Positions 26,232 to 34,020 of a stretch of DNA of 35,798 bases are shown here, in pieces. Numbering within the stretch: position 1 is the stretch's first letter; every line of letters starts with the position of its first letter. The position numbers and the translations under genes were made by a program. The notes under the pieces were generated by a model. It searched no databases. It was not told the DNA's origin and worked only from the letters and a program-made list of their open reading frames with translations. This DNA comes from Bacteroidota bacterium (GTDB taxonomy: Bacteria; Bacteroidota; Bacteroidia; Flavobacteriales_D; Sanyastnellaceae): NCBI GenBank assembly GCA_027622975.1, contig JAQBVN010000024.1, forward strand, positions 1 through 35,798, given 5' to 3'.

Positions 26232-29231
26232 ATGAGCTGTTCAAACTCCTTGAAATTGTCGTTTGTCTGTGTGATGGTCTTCTCGTCTACAATCCAGTCT
26301 GGGTTGGCTCAAAGTCCTGACTCGACGAACGACATGCTGCCCTTGCGATGGATGCAAGGGTTGGCAGAACTTGGCGGCAATGCCATGTCACATAATTTGC
26401 TCGACGCCACGGAGGGTGACTTTGATGATGATGGTTTTGATGACGTTCTTTCCTTGTCGCCCACCAAGATTCGCATCGCCTGGAATGGACCTGAAGGCCT
26501 CAAAAACTTTGAGGTGGTCCAAGAAGCCTCGGGCGAATGGCGCGGAATGGCTTGGGACCCTTCCGCGAAGACCCTGTGGCTGCAATGTGCTTTTCCTGAC
26601 AGATTGGAATGCTGGCATTTTGAAGGCCAAACCTTGGATTTTGACCACTCCTTCTCCGGTGCATCACAATCCATTCGCGTGTGCCCCGACCGAGGGCTGG
26701 TGTCGCTTCAAAGGAAAGGCAACGAACTTGAATTGTTGACCGCACAGGGAGAGTCCATTGTCCTGATTCCCGATGCATCGTCACTTTCCGATGCTGCCCT
26801 CATCCCATCTCGTAAACCTGGGGATCCAGACATTCTCGTTCTGCAAGACAAGTTCACCGGACAACTTGGCACGGCCGTGGGCTCCGCGGATCGATGGTCT
26901 GAGGTATCATGGTGGAATGAATCCGGGTCCACGCTCACCTGGCACATTCGGATGACTGAACGGGAAGGATTCCAAGTCTTGGGCAATTCGGACAAAAACT
27001 TATGGTTCAAGGAAATCGATGCCTCAGGTGCGGTTCGCAATGCATGGAAACCGTCTCGTCGGGAATGCCATGACTGCGATCATTGGCTCATTCCCAACGA
27101 CGATCCGAATGTGATCGAGGTGGTTGTGAGATCGCATGTGATGTTCACCACCTCTCATCTTCTCTTGGACGCACGAGACGGTCGTGAAACCTCGAGGTTC
27201 ATTCTTGCCGAATTGGACCAAGCACCTACCCTTGTGATGCCCGACTTGGACGGCGACGGAACCGCGGATATCATGTACCCCTTGCATGACGGGCACCAAT
27301 GGGCATACCACGTTCCTTGGAAAACGGGGACACGAAGGGTGTTCTGGAATGCGCCGGGAATCCAAACGGATCGGTGGAATCTCCCGTTTGACATACCCAA
27401 ACCCTGGCTTGACGCAGTGGGAGACCCATCCAGAATCCAAGAAATTTGGACGCATCAGGGAGAACTTCTCGTTCACAAGACAGAGGGGTGGTACGCCATC
27501 GAAACGCTCGATTCTATGCGTTCTTCCAACGCCGTACCTTCTGACCCAACGCCGGATGGCCCGTTCTGCCACCAATTGCTCATCGACTACCTGGAATTGG
27601 GTCTCTTGTCCGGCCAAGACGATTACACCGGCATTGCAGAAATCAAGCCTCACCAATGGCACCACATTGTGTACATCCGAAAGGCTGATTTGCGGACTGA
27701 AGTGTGGTTGGATGGTCAATGCCTTTTTCGTGGAAAAAGCGCAGAAATGAGGTATTACTACAATGCCATTCTGTTTGGTGCAGCCTATGGTCGCCGCTAC
27801 TTGCGTTGGGCAGGCGTGTCCTTAGACCGAGTTATTCTCTCCGGCAAACACTGGACAGAGACGGACATCCTGAATGAATACAACCGAACGGTCCCACCCC
27901 CACCTGCCTATGTTGTCGAACAATGGGATTTTGAATCCATGCCTCCCATTGGAAGCAAGAGCGAGAACGTGCTGGAAGGAAATTCTCAACCAAAGCTGGT
28001 CCAGGGAATCGACGGAAATGCAGTGTCATTCGACGGTTTGGACGATGCGTACAGGACCTTTGTCAAGGTCCCCATGGACAACATCACCTTGAGCTTCTTT
28101 GTCAGATTGGACGACCCATCCATCCAATCCACCCAAAGCATGGCTACGCTGTACGGCATGTACAACACCACTCTCAATCTGGTTTGGAGACCCCGGAGTT
28201 TCATGCTTCAATCCAAACTCGAGAACACACCCTTGGAAACCCCTGCCAAGACCGTGGAGAATCCACTGAATCTGCCCGCTGGTGCCTGTCTCCATCTCCA
28301 AGATGATGAACTCTGTGCATTGACCCCTTCCGCTGAAATTTGGATGGAAGGACCTTTGGGATGGCAAAAACATGCCGATCCCTCTCCATCGATCAAGCTA
28401 CCTGTTGGCAGGCCTTGGTTGGAACGCGACCGCTTGAATTGCCTAGATGCAGCGGGAACCCAGTGGAGCTGGCAAGCCAATGAAGGTTGGACGGAACATG
28501 GACATGAACAATGGGAGGGGTCCAAAATTCTGGAGTCTTCGAGGTTTGGAGCTTTTGTCAGCCATGACGCTGGATGGCTTTGGTTTGAAGAAAGTGGAGA
28601 AAAAAGCTGGGTTCCCCAAGATTCAATTGCCGCGCCCACGATGCTCTCGTGGACACCTGTGGGGGACGTGGTCCACCTCGGGGCTGCCGGATGGTTTGGG
28701 TGGCAGCCTTCCCGTCGAAACCTGACGATGATGCTCGCTCGCCCCCTGATCTCTCCAAACGGAATGCAGTCCCGCATGTTGTGGGTGCTTGGCATCCTGA
28801 TGTTGATCATTGTGGGAGGACTCTGGACGATCCGACGAACTTCCAACCTCCTCGACACAGCCATGGACGAGGGCTTGACTGTGCCTTCAGACCTTCTCCA
28901 AACATTGGGTCGGCTTGTGTCACTGGGTCAGGTTGGCTTTGACACAGTGACTCTCGATAATGCCATCGGAAACAGCGACTACGACACCGATGAAACACGC
29001 AGAGCCCGACGATCTAGATTCGTCAAAGAATGCAACTCGTGGGGGCACTCTGTACGAGGTATGGAAATCATCCAACGGACCAAAGACCCGTATGACAGAC
29101 GTCGCACGAATTACCAAATTCACTTGGCGTGGTTCAGCGACCTCCGAACATTGGTGATGCAAACGCCTGCTGATGGCCCGAGCGAGACGCAGATTCCCGA
29201 CCCAAAAGAAGGCCATGGTTCAGAAGCTTGA
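26232..29231 (+). CDS. Receptor-like single-pass membrane protein with FG-GAP and LamG-like ectodomain and basic cytoplasmic tail
   Basis: 999 residues. A signal peptide (about 1-26) is followed by an ectodomain of some 820 residues. FG-GAP/EF-like calcium loops lie at 62-72 (EGDFDDDGFDDV) and about 337-347 (DLDGDGTADI), typical of beta-propellers. Two LamG/concanavalin-like segments occur at about 470-510 (KPHQWHHIVYIRKADLRTEV) and about 595-640 (VSFDGLDDAYRTF). One membrane helix (about 849-867, LWVLGILMLIIVGGLWTI) is followed by RR and a tail of about 130 residues. The tail includes TLDNAIGNSDYDTDETRRAR, RSRFVKECNSWG and QRTKDPYDRRRTNYQIH, which has the helix content and charge pattern of a winged-helix DNA-binding domain. 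If so, it is a one-component transmembrane regulator; this is inference. It is divergent from the DASS transporter. Confidence 0.8.
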   Translation: MSCSNSLKLSFVCVMVFSSTIQSGLAQSPDSTNDMLPLRWMQGLAELGGNAMSHNLLDATEGDFDDDGFDDVLSLSPTKIRIAWNGPEGLKNFEVVQEASGEWRGMAWDPSAKTLWLQCAFPDRLECWHFEGQTLDFDHSFSGASQSIRVCPDRGLVSLQRKGNELELLTAQGESIVLIPDASSLSDAALIPSRKPGDPDILVLQDKFTGQLGTAVGSADRWSEVSWWNESGSTLTWHIRMTEREGFQVLGNSDKNLWFKEIDASGAVRNAWKPSRRECHDCDHWLIPNDDPNVIEVVVRSHVMFTTSHLLLDARDGRETSRFILAELDQAPTLVMPDLDGDGTADIMYPLHDGHQWAYHVPWKTGTRRVFWNAPGIQTDRWNLPFDIPKPWLDAVGDPSRIQEIWTHQGELLVHKTEGWYAIETLDSMRSSNAVPSDPTPDGPFCHQLLIDYLELGLLSGQDDYTGIAEIKPHQWHHIVYIRKADLRTEVWLDGQCLFRGKSAEMRYYYNAILFGAAYGRRYLRWAGVSLDRVILSGKHWTETDILNEYNRTVPPPPAYVVEQWDFESMPPIGSKSENVLEGNSQPKLVQGIDGNAVSFDGLDDAYRTFVKVPMDNITLSFFVRLDDPSIQSTQSMATLYGMYNTTLNLVWRPRSFMLQSKLENTPLETPAKTVENPLNLPAGACLHLQDDELCALTPSAEIWMEGPLGWQKHADPSPSIKLPVGRPWLERDRLNCLDAAGTQWSWQANEGWTEHGHEQWEGSKILESSRFGAFVSHDAGWLWFEESGEKSWVPQDSIAAPTMLSWTPVGDVVHLGAAGWFGWQPSRRNLTMMLARPLISPNGMQSRMLWVLGILMLIIVGGLWTIRRTSNLLDTAMDEGLTVPSDLLQTLGRLVSLGQVGFDTVTLDNAIGNSDYDTDETRRARRSRFVKECNSWGHSVRGMEIIQRTKDPYDRRRTNYQIHLAWFSDLRTLVMQTPADGPSETQIPDPKEGHGSEA

Positions 29232-29392
29232 CGATGCATAAGTCCAGGCACAGCACAGCCAGTTGATTGTGTCGGCATGAGTGGAAAGACCGCCCTCTGA
29301 AGTTTGGGGTAACGTCACCTTGACATCGACGATTTCTGTTGGAATCCATCCAAAGAGCTGAACCTCTGGGCGAGGGTCTTGTTTTCTTGTGC

Positions 29393-29989
29393 ATGCTCAC
29401 GTCCCTCGCCACCCAACTTCTTCGCTTGCGATTCAGTGCCCTTTGTTCTGCCCTGTTGACCTCTTGCGCGGGAGAGGAACCACGCGCGTGGCAAGCCGTG
29501 GAATGGCGGTTTGGCCTTCACGAGACCAACACGTGGCGCCCGCTCAACGACGGGGTCATGGGCGGCATGTCGTCAGGCAGCATTGCGTGGGCGGAGGAGT
29601 CCTTGGTTTGGGGTGGAGCCACTTCCTTGGCCAACAACGGAGGATTCGCCTCCATCCGGAGCCCCTGGGGAGAAACCGACCTAGCAGGAATGGGTCAGGC
29701 CGTGGTGGTCTGTCGAGGGTCCGGAGGCCCGTTCAAGTTGACCCTGGAGACGTCTGAACGCTGGTGGATGCCCTACGCTTACGCGTCCTTCGAGCCGTCC
29801 TCGGATTGGCAAGAAGTGGTGATTCCATTGCGCGAGTTTCGTTGGAACATGGCCCGCATGGGCGACCTGAAGCAGGTGTCGGGGTCGGAACTGGGAAGCG
29901 TGCTTCGGGTCGGGCTGATGAAATACGACGGCACCGCCCAGCCCTTCGAATTGGAGGTCCGGTCGATCTCGTTTCAGGGCGCCGACTGA
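29393..29989 (+). CDS. CIA30-like lipoprotein
   Basis: 198 residues from ATG 29393, giving a lipoprotein signal (RFSALCSALLTS-C). The mature part matches the CIA30 / NADH:ubiquinone oxidoreductase intermediate-associated family: WRPLNDGVMGGMSSG near the start, FASIRSPWG, and near the end LGSVLRVGLMKYDGTAQPFELEV. In mitochondria CIA30 helps complex I assembly; bacterial homologues have a galactose-binding-like beta-sandwich and mostly unknown roles, some linked to stress or sugar binding. The gene overlaps the convergent esterase gene by 16 bp. The 161-bp gap before it shows no clear promoter or other feature. Confidence 0.82.
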   Translation: MLTSLATQLLRLRFSALCSALLTSCAGEEPRAWQAVEWRFGLHETNTWRPLNDGVMGGMSSGSIAWAEESLVWGGATSLANNGGFASIRSPWGETDLAGMGQAVVVCRGSGGPFKLTLETSERWWMPYAYASFEPSSDWQEVVIPLREFRWNMARMGDLKQVSGSELGSVLRVGLMKYDGTAQPFELEVRSISFQGAD

Positions 29990-31413
29990 CGGCCTGCGGG
30001 GTGCGCGGGCTCGTGGGTCGTCAACCACAACAGCGCCTCGCCAAACCTCGCGCCCCAGTCCGACTCGAAGTGCTTCGCTCCGCGGTACGCCCGCACGGTG
30101 AAGGTCTGCTGCAACGAATCGAGGTACGTTCCCATGTCGTCGACCCCGGGCTGCAATTGCGTTTCCAGCCCCACCGTGCCGTGGTCAATCCACACAGGTA
30201 CGCGGGTTCCACCCCAGGCTCGTGCCCGCAACGAATCGACGTAGCTGAAGCCGTTGTAGGCAAAGGCCGGGGACATGCACATGGCGGAGGCGAAGACGTC
30301 AGGGTGCCGCTCGGCTGCGATGAAGGAGATCAGTCCCCCCATCGAGGCGCCGGCCACGGTGACGGGCAGGTCCGAGGCCATGCCGGCCGTCGACAAGACG
30401 TGCGGAACGAGTTCCTCAGCGAGCCACGCCACGTAGGTTGCTCCCGCCGGGCCCGGGCCGTAATCGTTCGACCGGTCGGCGGTGCAAGCGACGGCAAGCA
30501 CGGCCGTTCGCGGCACTGCCCTTTCCCGAACGAGCCCGTCCAGCACCTCGTCGACGCCCCAATCCACCCCAAAGTTGGCGGTGGCGGGATCGACGACGTT
30601 TTGGCCGTCGTGCATTACGACCAGGCGCGAGACGGGCGTCGGCGGGTCCGTCTCGGGAGGCCACCACAGCCACACGTTGCGCGGCAACAACCCCGGCGGC
30701 GTGAACGTGCCGAGGGAATCGAGGCGGCCCGTGATTTGGCCTACCACCCGGTGCTCGGATTCGGAAGAGCTCCACCCCGTGACGGTGTCCGCAATAAGCG
30801 TGTCGCGGTTCAGCACAACCGTCGCGTTGCCTCGCTTGAATCCATCCCGGTCCAAGGCTTCGTGGTCCCACGTCCCCAGGGTGTACTTGAATTCGAGGGT
30901 GGAACCGTCCACCCAGGCGGACTTCTCCCACGTTTGGTCTCCCACGTATTCCATGCGCAGCCCGTCAGGCCGCCAAGGACCCCATCCGGCGGGAGAACCT
31001 GCGACGAACACGGCCGAATCCGGAGGCAACCCGGGAGCGTGAAGCTGGAACTTCACCACCGTGTAAGGCCGGTTGGGCACGAAATTCGAAGGCGAAGGCG
31101 CAGATGCTTCGGTCAAGATCCGATGTTGCATGCCTGCGAGCGCCGCGACGACGACGAACGGCGCCACGCTGAACACTACCGCGGCAACGGGTTTCTTCAG
31201 GGCGAAAAACAACCATTGAAGCACCAGCCCCACACCGAGCACGCCCAAAGCCAAGACCAAACTGCCAATCACCCCCCAAGCCTTCGGGTCGCCAAGCACC
31301 TCGGGAGAGGTGAACATCATGGGTGACATGGCGAGCGCCCCCAAAGTGAAAAACCCCACTACCAAGTCGGCACAAGTCGCCAACACCAACCACAACGCAA
31401 GAGCGATTCGCAT
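29974..31413 (-). CDS. Membrane-anchored esterase (Fes-like alpha/beta hydrolase)
   Basis: 479 residues from ATG 31413. About four N-terminal membrane helices (to residue 105) are followed by a CBM20/48-like beta-sandwich at about 115-200 (TVVKFQLHAPGLPPDSAVFVAG through LEFKYTLGTWDHEALDRDG). The catalytic domain is of the enterochelin-esterase/esterase D type, with LVVMHDGQNVVD and the nucleophile elbow AGASMGGL. Later segments (SPAFAYNGFSY, HGTVGLET and GAKHFESDWG) supply the Asp/His region. Fes-like enzymes cut ester bonds in siderophores or acylated sugars, and a starch-binding-like module before the hydrolase is common in this family. The membrane anchor is unusual. A TTACTTTG element stands 4 nt before the ATG. 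Confidence 0.85.
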   Translation of the reverse strand: MRIALALWLVLATCADLVVGFFTLGALAMSPMMFTSPEVLGDPKAWGVIGSLVLALGVLGVGLVLQWLFFALKKPVAAVVFSVAPFVVVAALAGMQHRILTEASAPSPSNFVPNRPYTVVKFQLHAPGLPPDSAVFVAGSPAGWGPWRPDGLRMEYVGDQTWEKSAWVDGSTLEFKYTLGTWDHEALDRDGFKRGNATVVLNRDTLIADTVTGWSSSESEHRVVGQITGRLDSLGTFTPPGLLPRNVWLWWPPETDPPTPVSRLVVMHDGQNVVDPATANFGVDWGVDEVLDGLVRERAVPRTAVLAVACTADRSNDYGPGPAGATYVAWLAEELVPHVLSTAGMASDLPVTVAGASMGGLISFIAAERHPDVFASAMCMSPAFAYNGFSYVDSLRARAWGGTRVPVWIDHGTVGLETQLQPGVDDMGTYLDSLQQTFTVRAYRGAKHFESDWGARFGEALLWLTTHEPAHPAGRQSAP

Positions 31414-31487
31414 GCCGCAAAGTAAAGCGCACAGGCCTCGAGCGCGATTCGCATGGAAACGCACCACATGTTCATGTTCCGGAAATA

Positions 31488-31496
31488 TAACTTTTG
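31488..31496 (+). promoter_or_regulatory. -7 element before the small membrane protein genes
   Basis: TAACTTTTG (TA-N3-TTTG) lies 43 nt upstream of the ATG at 31540. No clear TTG is seen at -33. Confidence 0.35.
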
Positions 31497-31539
31497 TCAC
31501 ACTTCACTACCTTGCCCCACAAACCCTTACGCTTTTTTC

Positions 31540-31929
31540 ATGAAAACTTCCACCACACTCACCATTCTTGGTGTGTACCAAACCCTCTTTGGCTGCATGG
31601 CCATGTTTTTTGCCTCCTCCATGGCGGAGATGGCCCTGGCCGAATCCTACGCGGGCGACGCCAACCTTGTTCACCTCGCCACCAACATGCACGTCGGCAT
31701 CGGACACGCCTTCTTCATGATTGGCATCTTGTTGCTCGCATCTCGGAAGGCTGGCATCGACGTGGCCAAAACCATCCTCCTCGCCTACCTCGTGGGCATC
31801 GCCGCAATGTTTGTCGTGATGATCATGGTCATTGGCAACAGCGAGCTGATGAACTTCGGCATTGAAATGATCGCGCCGGACATGGTGTTCTTCGTGCTGG
31901 CGATCTACGGCTACTTCAAGGCGAAATAA
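31540..31929 (+). CDS. Small four-helix membrane protein
   Basis: 129 residues from ATG 31540. Four predicted membrane helices lie at about 5-27, 52-70, 78-97 and 107-124, with short polar loops; the C-terminus is FVLAIYGYFKAK. No family was recognised beyond general similarity to small uncharacterised integral membrane proteins. It is followed after 48 bp by another four-helix protein of similar size, and the two probably share a transcript that ends at the terminator at 32452. No catalytic or metal-binding motif is apparent. Confidence 0.75.
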   Translation: MKTSTTLTILGVYQTLFGCMAMFFASSMAEMALAESYAGDANLVHLATNMHVGIGHAFFMIGILLLASRKAGIDVAKTILLAYLVGIAAMFVVMIMVIGNSELMNFGIEMIAPDMVFFVLAIYGYFKAK

Positions 31930-31977
31930 TTGTTACCACACATTTATAAAAACGTTCTCAACCCCAACCTTTTTCCC

Positions 31978-32427
31978 ATGAATCCATTGGTAATCGTGGC
32001 CGGCATTCCGACGGCCCTGGCTTTGTTTGGCGTCATTCGCCGCAACCGTTTCTTTTTTCTGCTTGGCTACTTCCTGTACGCCTTGATCGTCATTCCCAAC
32101 GAGCTCACGACCTACGCGAGCAACGGGGACATCCAACATTTGGCCCTCGCGGCGATTTGGTGTTGCCAAGCGATCGTGGCCTTTCCCAACAAACTGAATT
32201 ACGACGGCTCCAAGGTGTTCAAGTCGTTCGCCATCAAGGTGTTCCTCACGCTGAGCGTGGTGAACCTCTTCGGCGTCCTTCTCATTCAGTCCATGCCTGC
32301 GAGCTTGGAGTTGACGGAGGGCACCAAAACGATTGCAGGCACCTACCACGGCATCCTCGCGGCACTTCCTCTGGTCGGCATCTTTTTGATGGCGACGGAC
32401 CGCATTCCAGTCGGCACGAACGAGTGA
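31978..32427 (+). CDS. Small membrane protein (second of a pair)
   Basis: 149 residues from ATG 31978. Four or five hydrophobic helices are predicted, including VIVAGIPTALALFGVI, FFFLLGYFLYALIVI and FLTLSVVNLFGVLLI. A loop with NELTTYASNGDIQHLALAAIW precedes a Cys-Cys pair. No known family recognised. It follows the other small membrane protein by 48 bp and is closed by a strong terminator 24 bp after its stop. A shared role, such as a two-subunit membrane assembly, is possible but unsupported. Confidence 0.75.
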   Translation: MNPLVIVAGIPTALALFGVIRRNRFFFLLGYFLYALIVIPNELTTYASNGDIQHLALAAIWCCQAIVAFPNKLNYDGSKVFKSFAIKVFLTLSVVNLFGVLLIQSMPASLELTEGTKTIAGTYHGILAALPLVGIFLMATDRIPVGTNE

Positions 32428-32451
32428 GGCTATTTCGAACGAGTCTTCGCG

Positions 32452-32479
32452 AAAAGGCACCCTGCAGGGTGCCTTTTTT
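32452..32479 (+). terminator. Intrinsic terminator (T1) of the small membrane protein pair
   Basis: GGCACCC-TGCA-GGGTGCC, a perfect 7-bp stem, is preceded by four A and followed by six T. It can also act on the minus-strand propeller transcript. Its arms are the same as those of the terminator at 33833-33862. Confidence 0.9.
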
Positions 32480-32489
32480 CGTGGCGATT

Positions 32490-32564
32490 GGGATTGCCTC
32501 CCTTCGGTCGTTGATCCTCAGTGGGGGCTCGTTGCCCAAGCGGCGAAAGGCACCGTCACCGAGG
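32490..32564 (+). repeat. 75-bp direct repeat, copy A
   Basis: It aligns with 33692-33767 in the same orientation over 75-76 bp with about ten mismatches and one 1-base gap. Shared blocks include CCTCCCTTCGGTCG, CTCGTT-CCCAAGC and GCGAAAGGCACCG. It lies between T1 and the 3' end of the propeller gene. No open frame of its own. Confidence 0.85.
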
Positions 32565-32580
32565 AAAAACTGCGGGAACA

Positions 32581-33663
32581 TCACTCCCAGGGACCGCCAC
32601 GAGTGACGTTCACAAGCGTTTCCCCGTCGAGGCGGTACAAGCCCCCTGCAAACCCAAACCACATTCGGCCGAGCCGGTCCTGGTAGATGGAATTGCACCC
32701 GAAGCGGAAGTCGGGCTGGGCGGGCTCCAGCTGGGTGAACAGCTTGAAGGCGTTGCCGTCGTAACGGTACACGCCGTGGCCGGTGGCGCAGATCCACAGG
32801 TGGCCGGCGCGGTCTTCGTACACCGAATAGATTTCGTTGCCTGTCAAACCGGGAACTTCCGGAAAGGTGGTGATTTCTTTGCCGTCCCAGCGGCAGAGGG
32901 CTCCGCGCTTCTCCCCTTCCGGCAGGTGCCAGTGGTAGCAGCTGAGCCAAAGGTTCCCGTCGCGGTCCTCGAGGTGCAGGGACACGTTGTTGGTGGGGAG
33001 TCCGTCGGCGGTGGTGAGTTGGTGAAAGGTTTGGCCGTCGTGGCGGTACGCACCTTGGTCGGACGTGCCAAACCACAGGTCGCCGTTGCGTGCCTGGCGC
33101 ATGTTCATGGGCTCGTAGCCGGTGCTGTTGGTGCGGGGCAGGGACGGCTCGGGAAGCACGAACTCCAAAAACACGCCCAACTGCTCCCGGTAGAACCGCC
33201 CGTTCGATTGCACCCACAGGGCACCTTCCTGGTCAAAAAAGGGCCGGACCGGGCGGTCAGGAAATCCCGCGGGGTGCGTGGCACGCTCCAGGGTGGTTCC
33301 GTCCCATGTCATCAGTGCGGACTCCCCGCCCATGTGTTCGTGGGCGGAAACAAACCACAGCCGGTTGTCGGGGGCCAGCGTCAACCCGGTCACCCGATCT
33401 CCCACCAGCCCGTCCTCCTCGTGGAATTCACGCAGCTCGCGGCCGTCCCACATGAACGCTCCGCTGCCCACCGAGCCCAGCCACAGGTTTCCGTCGGCGT
33501 CTTCAACGGGGCCGAGGGGGTAGTCGGCGATTTGGTTCTGGTCGGTGGAGTCGTGCGGGACGGTCCATGGGGGATTTGCCGGTTCGTGGGACGCTCGGGC
33601 TGGGAGCGCTGGGAGCATGCAGAAGAGCGTCAGCGCGGAGGCCAAACATGCGGTCGGGGTCAT
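32581..33663 (-). CDS. Secreted beta-propeller protein (two-component-regulator-propeller repeats)
   Basis: 360 residues from ATG 33663; the frame opens further upstream without a signal. A signal peptide (ASALTLFCMLPALPARA) is followed by repeated blades of the type DADGNLWLGSVGSGAFMWDG, DNRLWFVSAH, RNGDLWFGTSDQGAYRHDG, DRDGNLWLSCYHWH and DRLGRMWFGFAGGLYRLDG. This is the Reg_prop pattern found in sensor domains of hybrid histidine kinases. Here no membrane helix, kinase or DNA-binding part follows; the protein ends after the last blade. It is thus a free-standing extracytoplasmic propeller that may bind a ligand or partner. The gene is bracketed by 75-bp direct repeats and by two like terminators, which suggests it arrived or moves as a unit. 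Confidence 0.85.
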   Translation of the reverse strand: MTPTACLASALTLFCMLPALPARASHEPANPPWTVPHDSTDQNQIADYPLGPVEDADGNLWLGSVGSGAFMWDGRELREFHEEDGLVGDRVTGLTLAPDNRLWFVSAHEHMGGESALMTWDGTTLERATHPAGFPDRPVRPFFDQEGALWVQSNGRFYREQLGVFLEFVLPEPSLPRTNSTGYEPMNMRQARNGDLWFGTSDQGAYRHDGQTFHQLTTADGLPTNNVSLHLEDRDGNLWLSCYHWHLPEGEKRGALCRWDGKEITTFPEVPGLTGNEIYSVYEDRAGHLWICATGHGVYRYDGNAFKLFTQLEPAQPDFRFGCNSIYQDRLGRMWFGFAGGLYRLDGETLVNVTRGGPWE

Positions 33664-33691
33664 GCTGGCAAGGTAGTGCGGAGTCCGGAGG

Positions 33692-33767
33692 GGGATTACC
33701 TCCCTTCGGTCGGTGAACCCGGGTGGGGGGCTCGTTACCCAAGCTGCGAAAGGCACCGCCGCCGAGG
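33692..33767 (+). repeat. 75-bp direct repeat, copy B
   Basis: Second copy of the element at 32490-32564, starting 29 bp before the propeller gene's ATG. Its right end merges into a GC-rich hairpin (33756-33774) absent from copy A. Confidence 0.85.
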
Positions 33768-33782
33768 GCGGCGGACTTTTTT
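33756..33782 (+). terminator. GC-rich hairpin with T-run
   Basis: CCGCCGCC-GAG-GGCGGCGG, an 8-bp perfect stem, is followed by AC and six T. It would stop plus-strand transcription, although no plus-strand gene precedes it. The T-run is also the left arm of the next inverted repeat. Confidence 0.55.
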
Positions 33783-33838
33783 GCGTCTTTTCGCCTGTGC
33801 CTGTGAGCGAGCTCACGCACGCCTCAAGACGCAAAAAA
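33777..33838. repeat. 62-bp nested inverted repeat
   Basis: Perfect 13-bp outer arms TTTTTTGCGTCTT (33777-33789) and AAGACGCAAAAAA (33826-33838) enclose an inner inverted repeat GTGAGC-GA-GCTCAC. The right end overlaps the A-run of the tRNA terminator. Confidence 0.8.
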
Positions 33839-33862
33839 GGCACCCAATTGGGTGCCTTTTTT
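33833..33862 (-). terminator. Intrinsic terminator (T2) of tRNA-Glu
   Basis: GGCACCC-AATT-GGGTGCC with six A on one side and six T on the other works in both directions. On the minus strand it begins 5 nt after the tRNA 3' end. Confidence 0.85.
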
Positions 33863-33867
33863 GCTTG

Positions 33868-33939
33868 TAGCCCGTAGGGGATTTGAACCCCTGCTACCAG
33901 GATGAAAACCTGGCGTCCTAACCCCTAGACGAACGGGCC
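33868..33939 (-). tRNA. tRNA-Glu (anticodon TTC)
   Basis: The minus strand folds as a 72-nt tRNA. The acceptor is GGCCCGT / ACGGGCT with discriminator A. The anticodon arm is CCAGG-TTTTCAT-CCTGG, anticodon TTC. The T arm is AGGGG-TTCAAAT-CCCCT. CCA is not encoded. It is flanked by its own promoter and terminator. Confidence 0.97.
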
Positions 33940-33950
33940 AAAGAGGAGCG

Positions 33951-33981
33951 CAAAGATAGTCAGGTTGCTCTTTCCCCGCAA
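33951..33981 (-). promoter_or_regulatory. tRNA-Glu promoter
   Basis: Minus strand: TTG (33979-33981), exactly 20 nt, then TATCTTTG (33951-33958), a perfect TAnnTTTG, 11 nt before the tRNA. It serves as an internal reference for the promoter type of this genome. Confidence 0.8.
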
Positions 33982-33990
33982 CCGACCCGC

Positions 33991-34020
33991 AAAAAAATGC
34001 GCAGGCGAGGTTGGGCCTGC
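33991..34020 (-). terminator. Intrinsic terminator of dps
   Basis: On the minus strand GCAGGC and GCCTGC form a 6-bp stem beginning at the base after the dps stop codon. Three bases and then seven T follow. Confidence 0.7.

Noticed and set aside
29764..31326. Plus-strand ORF of 520 aa across the esterase
   Set aside because: Arg/His/Gly-rich shadow of the esterase gene.
32521..33870. Plus-strand ORF of 449 aa across the propeller gene
   Set aside because: Antisense of the regular propeller blades; it also runs through both repeats and a terminator.
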